Shown one piece after another: positions 55,896 through 64,000 of a DNA stretch of 64,000 nt (its first letter is position 1; each line of letters starts with the position of its first letter). The stretch covers positions 372,001 to 436,000 of the forward strand of contig JAMLGU010000001.1 in assembly GCA_023957575.1 (NCBI GenBank). The letters run 5' to 3'. A model generated the notes under the pieces. That model did no database searches and was not told the origin of the DNA. It saw only the letters and a program-made list of their open reading frames with translations. The position numbers and the translations under genes were made by a program. The stretch is from Chitinophagaceae bacterium (GTDB taxonomy: Bacteria > Bacteroidota > Bacteroidia > Chitinophagales > Chitinophagaceae).

Positions 55896-58088
55896 CTACA
55901 ATGCTTCTATCATCAATACCACACTGGTTCGTTGCAGATTTACATTTGGATTAAACCCTGCACTCATCAAAAAATCGCCTGAATAGACGGTATTTCCATC
56001 TATTGAAGATTTTTGGTTGCCATAAAGATTGATTTCTCTGATACGATACTTTTTATTTTTATCAAGTCCCTCTATTTTTATCGACCTTTGCGAAGGTTCG
56101 CCCAGATAGCGCCAATTAGTAAGATAATTAAACATGACTGCCCTGGTCTTTTCAGGATTTACAAACACCAGCGATGCCAGATCGTTTTCGTAAGGGCTTG
56201 CCAGCCGGTACATATCGCCATGCCAGATAATAGTTTTGTAGTCATTATAATTTTTTACTGCCTGCTGCGCAAATTCCATATCCTGCTTTTTCAATTCATT
56301 GGCGCGGATATCAAAACCCAGTTTACCCATAGAAGCCACATCGGTTCTGTATTTCAAAGATTTATTGCTCCAGTCTGTAACATGATTACACATGGCTATT
56401 GCCGGATAATAGTAAGAATAATTCCATTGCATAAACACACGTTCCAGAGGATCGGTATTGTCGCTGAGCCAGAATTCGGTAAAATATTGCAGCATGTCAT
56501 AGTCGCTGCGACCTCCGCCGCCACTACAAAGCATCATGGGGAGTTTAGGATACTTGGCCTTGATTCTCTTTAATACTTTTTCCAGCCCCTTTGTATATTC
56601 TACATATAAATGCGATTGAGGAATTTTATTCTTTTCGAGATAGATGGAGTGTCCGTTAAAAATCGGCGCATTACAATCCCACTTGAAAAAAGCCAGATCC
56701 GGATTCTGTGTCATCAAATTATCCACTACGCCAAACACATGATCCTGCACTTGCGGATTGGTGAGGTCAAGTACCAACTGGTTTCTGAAATAGATTTCGG
56801 GTCTGTTTGGCTCACGAAGCACCCAGTCCAAATGCTTTTCATACAATTCACTTTTAGGATTCACCATTTCGGGCTCTATCCAGATGCCAAATTTAATACC
56901 TGCTTTTCCGGCTTCTTTCACTAAGTAAGGTACCCCATCCGGAAGTTTCTTTTTATTGGCCTCCCAATCGCCTAAGCCTGCACGGTCATCATTGCGCGGA
57001 TATTTATTGGCAAACCAGCCATCGTCTAATAAAAACATATCTACACCCAAATCTTTTGCACCTTTAAATAAACCAACTAACTTATCCTGATCAAAACTGA
57101 AATAAGTGGCTTCCCAATTGTTTAATAGTGTCAGACGGCTACCCTTGCCATCGGCCAGATGATAGTTGCGGAGCCAGTTTTGAAGATTACGGCTTCCTCT
57201 GCCCATTCCTTCAAAGGAAATGGTATAAACAAATTTCGGGGTTTCAAACACCTGGCCCGGTTTCAATTCGTAAGCAGACTGATAAGGATTAATACCCGCC
57301 ACTAAATGAATATTTTTAAAAACATCAGTTTCAAACTGAATGGAATAGTTGCCATTCCAGGCCAGTTGTCCCATCATTACCATGCCATCATTTTCTGTAG
57401 CGGGTTTATCAAATGACAACATGAAGTTCTGATTGGTATGCAGGTTTTCACGGGTACCCAATCTGGACTGAATAGTGTGCATGCCTTGCTGTAAGTGAGT
57501 TTGCACCGGCTGTATTTCTTTTGCCCACACGCCATTATAACTGGTGAGATAATATTCCTTGTTATAAAAATATAAATTGGCAGAGGCATATTTATTCATT
57601 ACCACTTTTGACTTTTCATTATGTCTGATGGTTGTCCATTGTTCAATCACATCTTCATTTTTCCAGGCCTTGAAATAAAGGTCAATAAAAAAAGGATAAA
57701 CAGGATCTTTAAGTGAAATGGTTGTCAATACCGCACCCTCCGGAGTAACCGAAGTGTTATGTTTTTCGTATCGAAGGTCTAATGAATTATTACCATCCGC
57801 ATGAACCACCGCAATGGCTGGTTCTACGTAATTATTATCAATTCCGGCCACAGCAAAAGCGCTGTTATTAGATGCAGAACCTTCTGCATATCCTCCCTGA
57901 AGCCTGTCGGTTAGATTGTATTCTTCTTTCGATTGAAGGCTTTTGCCGCTATACACAATTCTCAAACGGTTATCACTATTGGTTTTTAAAACGATAGCAA
58001 TATTGTTTGTCTCAATCGGAATTACCACATTTTGAGCTGAAGCCAGAGATGAAATAAATAAAAATGGCAATAATAGAAGTCTGTACAT
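55896..58088 (-). CDS. GH36 alpha-galactosidase
   Basis: A 730-residue secreted glycosidase with signal peptide (LLLPFLFISSLASAQ). The catalytic domain has LLNNWEATYFSFD, FLLDDGWFANKYPRNDDRAGLGDW, the nucleophile D471 in FFKWDCN and the acid/base motif SDNTDP (first D is 543). These are GH36 hallmarks. It is 54 bp downstream of the GH97 gene on the same strand, so the pair probably releases alpha-linked galactose and glucose from the same oligosaccharides. Confidence 0.93.
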   Translation of the reverse strand: MYRLLLLPFLFISSLASAQNVVIPIETNNIAIVLKTNSDNRLRIVYSGKSLQSKEEYNLTDRLQGGYAEGSASNNSAFAVAGIDNNYVEPAIAVVHADGNNSLDLRYEKHNTSVTPEGAVLTTISLKDPVYPFFIDLYFKAWKNEDVIEQWTTIRHNEKSKVVMNKYASANLYFYNKEYYLTSYNGVWAKEIQPVQTHLQQGMHTIQSRLGTRENLHTNQNFMLSFDKPATENDGMVMMGQLAWNGNYSIQFETDVFKNIHLVAGINPYQSAYELKPGQVFETPKFVYTISFEGMGRGSRNLQNWLRNYHLADGKGSRLTLLNNWEATYFSFDQDKLVGLFKGAKDLGVDMFLLDDGWFANKYPRNDDRAGLGDWEANKKKLPDGVPYLVKEAGKAGIKFGIWIEPEMVNPKSELYEKHLDWVLREPNRPEIYFRNQLVLDLTNPQVQDHVFGVVDNLMTQNPDLAFFKWDCNAPIFNGHSIYLEKNKIPQSHLYVEYTKGLEKVLKRIKAKYPKLPMMLCSGGGGRSDYDMLQYFTEFWLSDNTDPLERVFMQWNYSYYYPAIAMCNHVTDWSNKSLKYRTDVASMGKLGFDIRANELKKQDMEFAQQAVKNYNDYKTIIWHGDMYRLASPYENDLASLVFVNPEKTRAVMFNYLTNWRYLGEPSQRSIKIEGLDKNKKYRIREINLYGNQKSSIDGNTVYSGDFLMSAGFNPNVNLQRTSVVLMIEAL

Positions 58089-58142
58089 AACACAAAGTTT
58101 AAAGACTTCAAATTAAAGCCATTTTTTCTAAATAAGGAAATC

Positions 58143-60374
<2,232 letters not shown>

Positions 60375-60385
60375 TTCTTTTTTGG

Positions 60386-61402
60386 TTAATTTTTCTTGAA
60401 AAATTTGTCTTTATAAGATTGTATAAAGAGTGTGGGAACGGGTCGTTTTTTCAATGGAGTGATAGCATAAACAGTATCCAAATGGCGGTAATCGTAATAT
60501 AAACCACGTAAATTATTGTGGCTCAAATTATTGTATTGACCATACTCTTGGTTCATCTTGTTCTCGACCCACTTCATCACCAAAGCGGGGTCATAAATTT
60601 CAAATTTGATAAAATCCTGCTCCGGAATACCTGCTCCCTGATACCAGGTTTTGGTGTTTTTTATTTTTCTCAAGGCTATTTTTTTCCCGTTATTAAAATT
60701 ACTGCCTATCAGTTCAAGTGGAATATTCAGTTTTACTCTCCAGGTATCACTTTCACTCATTTTAATTCCGGCAGCTTCCATAGCTGCAATGCAAAGGGCC
60801 GAGCAGCCTGCTCCTTCATTTTCGTACAATGGCCAAAAGATGCCTCCATAAAAATTGCTGGGTGCATATTTGTCGTTAACCCGTTTGTTAAATACAGATA
60901 AAAAATCCAATATTCTTTTTGCAGATTTTTCATTGATTCTAAAAGTGATGAACGCAGCATTATTCTTCCGGTTGTTATAGCTAATTGATCGTTTTAGCAA
61001 TTGCTTTCCTTCTATCTTTGCTTTGAACGGAATACCCAGCACCCCAAGACCTGCTTTTTTTATTAATAACTGATTGAGCAGCTGCCATTGTCCACGGGGA
61101 GCTATACCCATCCACAAAGGTTCCTCCAACAAGTCAGAATTGAGACAAAAGGCCATGTGACCCAGAAATCGCATTTGCGGATGGAAAACTTTTCTGAAGA
61201 ATGATTTTTTTATTGAAGCGTACAGTTTTGACGGGCTCTGCCAGTGTATTGGTGCAGCCGGGTCAATTATGAAAACAGTAAGTTCATGAAAATCTGTTGT
61301 ATCGGAAACCGTTTGGGCAATCGTTGTTTTAAATGCAAATATCCACAATAAAAATACGACAATAGTCATCGTCAGTTTCTTGCCCTTTGGTAAATATTTC
61401 AT
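60386..61402 (-). CDS. Exported protein, possibly a permuted papain-like fold
   Basis: A 338-residue protein with an N-terminal signal peptide (IVVFLLWIFAFKTTIAQ). I do not recognise the family. A histidine (RFLGHMAFCL) precedes a cysteine-rich motif (NEGAGCSALCIAAMEAAG), the order found in circularly permuted papain-like (NlpC/P60-related) proteins, so peptidase or acyl-transfer activity is possible but unproven. A decayed copy of its C-terminal end lies just upstream. Confidence 0.6.
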   Translation of the reverse strand: MKYLPKGKKLTMTIVVFLLWIFAFKTTIAQTVSDTTDFHELTVFIIDPAAPIHWQSPSKLYASIKKSFFRKVFHPQMRFLGHMAFCLNSDLLEEPLWMGIAPRGQWQLLNQLLIKKAGLGVLGIPFKAKIEGKQLLKRSISYNNRKNNAAFITFRINEKSAKRILDFLSVFNKRVNDKYAPSNFYGGIFWPLYENEGAGCSALCIAAMEAAGIKMSESDTWRVKLNIPLELIGSNFNNGKKIALRKIKNTKTWYQGAGIPEQDFIKFEIYDPALVMKWVENKMNQEYGQYNNLSHNNLRGLYYDYRHLDTVYAITPLKKRPVPTLFIQSYKDKFFKKN

Positions 61403-61556
61403 TTATCGAAATTAGACTAAACTTTGCATTAATTAATAATGAGTGAATTAACTACTTATAGGTTAAAATGAATAATTGAATTTATATATTATACTAATAA
61501 GTGTTATCATCTTCTTTGCAACAATAATTTAAAAACAGCAAAACGGCAAGAATTCA

Positions 61557-61790
61557 TTATAGTTTTTCATAAAATGGTTTTATGAAAAGAGATGTTTCCG
61601 GTCGTTTTTTCATTATAGATTTCAGATCCAAAGGTTGAACTTCGGTATAATCTACGGTTAACCCCGGAGGATTATTGCCTTTTCCACCATTCGCAGATTG
61701 GCGCTCAGCAGTTTGTGTAATCCATTTTTTATTAAAACTGGATTATACACTTCAAACTTTTGGTAATCTGTATCAGACTTGAATTAGAAT
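61557..61790 (-). pseudogene. Decayed 3' fragment of a paralogue of the 60386-61402 gene
   Basis: On the minus strand, DYQKFEVYNPVLIKNG matches DFIKFEIYDPALVMKW of the neighbouring protein. After a frame change, NPPGLTVDYTEVQPLDLKS and KKRPETSLFIKPFYEKL followed by a stop match its end (NLRGLYYDYRHLD..., KKRPVPTLFIQSYKDKF). Only about 75 codons remain and there is at least one frameshift. The rest of 61403-61855 shows no gene. Confidence 0.72.
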
Positions 61791-61855
61791 TATGTGCCTT
61801 TTGGCACTCTCTTTCATGGGTTATAATTGAATTAGCTTCTATAGCAATACGCTTC

Positions 61856-63667
61856 CTACCTCACCTCCTGCATATCCACTAATTTTTTATAAAACCCGTT
61901 TTGAGCAATAAGAGATTCATGGCTGCCACGCTCTACAATTTTTCCTTTTTGCAGTACAACAATTTCATCGGCATGACGAATAGTGCTTAACCTGTGTGCA
62001 ATAACAATGCTGGTGCGGTTTTGCATCATATTATTGATGGCATCCTGCACTAACCTTTCACTCTCGGTATCTAATGAAGAAGTAGCTTCATCTAAAATCA
62101 ATATGGGTGGGTTTTTCAATACGGCCCTGGCAATCGTAAGCCTTTGCCTTTCGCCGCCACTGAGTTTGCTGCCCCGGTCGCCAATATTGGTATCGTAGCC
62201 TTCTTCTTTTTGAATAATAAAATTATGTGCATTAGCTATTTTGGCTGCTTGTATGATTTCTTCATTGGAGGCATCGGGCTGGCCGAGTGCAATATTGTTG
62301 GCAATAGTATCGTTAAACAATATCGGCTCCTGCGTTACAATACTCATGAGGCTTCTCACAGACTGAAGTGCATAATCTTTAATATTGGTTCCGTCTATCA
62401 GAACTGCCCCGCCGGTTACATCATGAAAACGCGGCACTAAATCGGCAAGCGTTGACTTTCCGGCACCTGAGGAGCCTACCAACGCAATGGTTTTACCCTT
62501 TTCTATGGTCAGATTGATGTCATCCAATATCACTGCATCATCATAAGCAAACCGCACATTTTTGAATTCAATCTTATCATTGAAACTATGAAGTGTTTTA
62601 CCGGTAGGATTATCATCCACCATAACCGGGGTTTTCAATACTTCTTCAATACGGGTTATGGCGGCATAGCCTTTATTGATATTACTAAAGGAGGTGGATA
62701 GCGTTTTTACGGGATTGATAATATTGTAAAACATTGCCAGATAGCCCACAAAAGTAGAACCTTCCAAATTCATACTGCCTCCCAAAATCAACCTGCCACC
62801 AAACCACAAAATACCCACAAAAACAAGAACTCCTAAAAATTCACTCATGGGCGAAGCCAAATCTCTCCTCCTGGAAATACGATTTTTTGTTTCCAGCAAT
62901 TCGTCATTTACAGTATTGAATTTGCCTTTTAAAATGGATTCTATATTAAATGCTTTAATTACCCTTAATCCATTAAGTGTTTCTTCCAGAATTGAAATGG
63001 ATTCGCCCTGCTTTAAGGCAGCTTCATTCGATTGCCGTTTCAAGGCTTTGGATACGCGGCCTAAAACAAAACCAATGAGTGGAATACAAACCAGAATGGC
63101 TATAGTGAGTTGGGCACTGAGAATAAATAAGGTGATGAAAGTGAAAATAATCGTAAGTGGATCCCGTATCCAGCCCTCAAGCGTTCCTACAACCGAGCTT
63201 TCTACCTCATTTACATCATTGGTTACACGGCTGATAAGGTCGCCTTTTCTTTGCTCGGTGAAATAACCAATCGGTAAACGAAGAATTTTTGAATACAAAT
63301 CACTTCTAAATGTATTCACAATTCGGTTTTTTAACGGGTTTAAAGTATAAAAAGACAGGTACAGAAACAGATTTTTTAAAAATATGGCTGTCAGAAGTAC
63401 TACACATATAGCTGCCAGCATTTGCAGCAATGAATAACCTTGCAGATGGCCGTACAGCCAGGTTTTAATGTTCGCTAAACTGTCGCCCGAAGCAGCTACA
63501 GCAGGCAAATCCATTGTTTTGCCCAAAAATATCAAATCAAAAAACGGAATAAGCATACCAAAACTCACCAACCCGAAAATGATAGAAAGAATAGTGAATA
63601 AAAAATACAGGAATATCTTTCCTTTATAAGGCGCTAAATAGTGCAATATTCTCGAATATTTTTTCAT
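61856..63667 (-). CDS. MsbA-type ABC exporter (fused permease and ATPase)
   Basis: A 603-residue half-transporter with six membrane helices in residues 1-330 and an ATP-binding domain with Walker A (GSSGAGKST), the signature LSGGERQR, Walker B (ILILDEATSSLD) and the switch histidine (VIAHRLST). It functions as a homodimer; MsbA-like members flip lipid A core or other lipids across the inner membrane. The true substrate cannot be assigned from sequence alone. It is divergent from rbfA. Confidence 0.92.
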   Translation of the reverse strand: MKKYSRILHYLAPYKGKIFLYFLFTILSIIFGLVSFGMLIPFFDLIFLGKTMDLPAVAASGDSLANIKTWLYGHLQGYSLLQMLAAICVVLLTAIFLKNLFLYLSFYTLNPLKNRIVNTFRSDLYSKILRLPIGYFTEQRKGDLISRVTNDVNEVESSVVGTLEGWIRDPLTIIFTFITLFILSAQLTIAILVCIPLIGFVLGRVSKALKRQSNEAALKQGESISILEETLNGLRVIKAFNIESILKGKFNTVNDELLETKNRISRRRDLASPMSEFLGVLVFVGILWFGGRLILGGSMNLEGSTFVGYLAMFYNIINPVKTLSTSFSNINKGYAAITRIEEVLKTPVMVDDNPTGKTLHSFNDKIEFKNVRFAYDDAVILDDINLTIEKGKTIALVGSSGAGKSTLADLVPRFHDVTGGAVLIDGTNIKDYALQSVRSLMSIVTQEPILFNDTIANNIALGQPDASNEEIIQAAKIANAHNFIIQKEEGYDTNIGDRGSKLSGGERQRLTIARAVLKNPPILILDEATSSLDTESERLVQDAINNMMQNRTSIVIAHRLSTIRHADEIVVLQKGKIVERGSHESLIAQNGFYKKLVDMQEVR

Positions 63668-63737
63668 TCCGTTGAGAAATGGTAATTTATGCCCGCAAAG
63701 TAAGTAATTTTATACCGAAAATTCTAAAGACAGGGTT

Positions 63738-64000
63738 ATGGAGGAAAGTAAAAGACAAAAACAAGTGGCTAGTTTATTAAATGAAGAGATGAATGTCATT
63801 TTTCAAAAACTGGGGTTAAATATGATTAATGGCGGTATGGTTTCAATCTCTTCGGTAAAAGTAACTCCGGATTTACTGGAAGCAAGATTTTATCTGAGTT
63901 TCTTTCAGGTGGATGATGCTAAGGCTGCCTTAAAAAAGATAGAAGACAGGCATCATGACATAAAAAAAGAATTAACCACTTCGGTGAGGCACCAATTAAG
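63738..64000 (+). CDS. rbfA: Ribosome-binding factor A, N-terminal part (runs off window)
   Basis: The first 87 codons of RbfA. MEESKRQKQVASLLNEEM starts the helix and ISSVKVTPDLLEARFYLSFF is the KH-domain strand typical of the family. RbfA matures the 30S subunit and 16S rRNA 5' end. The ATG at 63738 follows the divergent ABC transporter by 70 bp. Confidence 0.9.
   Translation, partial: MEESKRQKQVASLLNEEMNVIFQKLGLNMINGGMVSISSVKVTPDLLEARFYLSFFQVDDAKAALKKIEDRHHDIKKELTTSVRHQL

Overview
The window reads as chromosome from a Bacteroidota bacterium, most likely Chitinophagaceae or a close relative. Supporting signs are two SusC-type TonB-dependent receptors with the long N-terminal extension typical of that family, FecR/ECF-sigma regulation, a SusD lipoprotein, -7 boxes of the form TAnnTTTG, and a GH144 gene of the Chitinophaga SGL type. 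Taxonomy is inferred from gene content only.

Layout. 1-2103 (minus strand): the N-terminal part of a SusC receptor and its FecR anti-sigma factor, with no sigma gene beside them. 2273-10267: a nitrite-ammonification block with an Rrf2 regulator, an outer-membrane porin, nrfH, nrfA, resB and ccsA. A decayed 1,576-bp IS4/IS1634-type element sits in the last codons of resB, flanked by a 6-bp target duplication. 10298-12109: cysteine synthesis (cysK, cysE). 12352-21971: an ECF sigma, FecR, SusC, SusD, DUF4886 and GH144 locus, probably for beta-1,2-glucan, followed by a convergent GH3-NagZ/beta-lactamase fusion. 25099-26434: DUF420 and SCO1 genes of the respiratory/copper type.

26735-39301 is the highlight: a type V CRISPR-Cas locus. 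It encodes Cas12a, a second large RuvC effector with a Cys4 zinc ribbon that matches Cas12a2, a RhuM-family protein, Cas4, Cas1 and Cas2 in one apparent operon. A single array follows, with 35 full repeats, one truncated repeat and 35 spacers. Cas12a carries all three RuvC acidic residues and the His-Lys-Lys pre-crRNA-processing triad. Cas12a would cut DNA, while Cas12a2 would use the same guides to trigger RNA-activated abortive infection. RhuM between the effectors and the adaptation genes is the least explained part.

39316-42469: tcdA and an S9 peptidase. 42470-43408: a gene-free stretch rich in inverted repeats. 43409-55748: a cluster of a secreted papain-like protease with DUF4384, two secreted beta-propeller/caspase-like (C14) proteins, a TPR protein and a convergent two-component system. 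A short peptide motif (RNLxVEDD) recurs across the papain-like and both caspase-like proteins. 55896-60278: GH36 and GH97 glycosidases with a candidate operator upstream. 60386-61790: a permuted-papain-like protein and a decayed partial copy of it. 61856-63667: an MsbA-type ABC exporter. 63738-64000: the start of rbfA.
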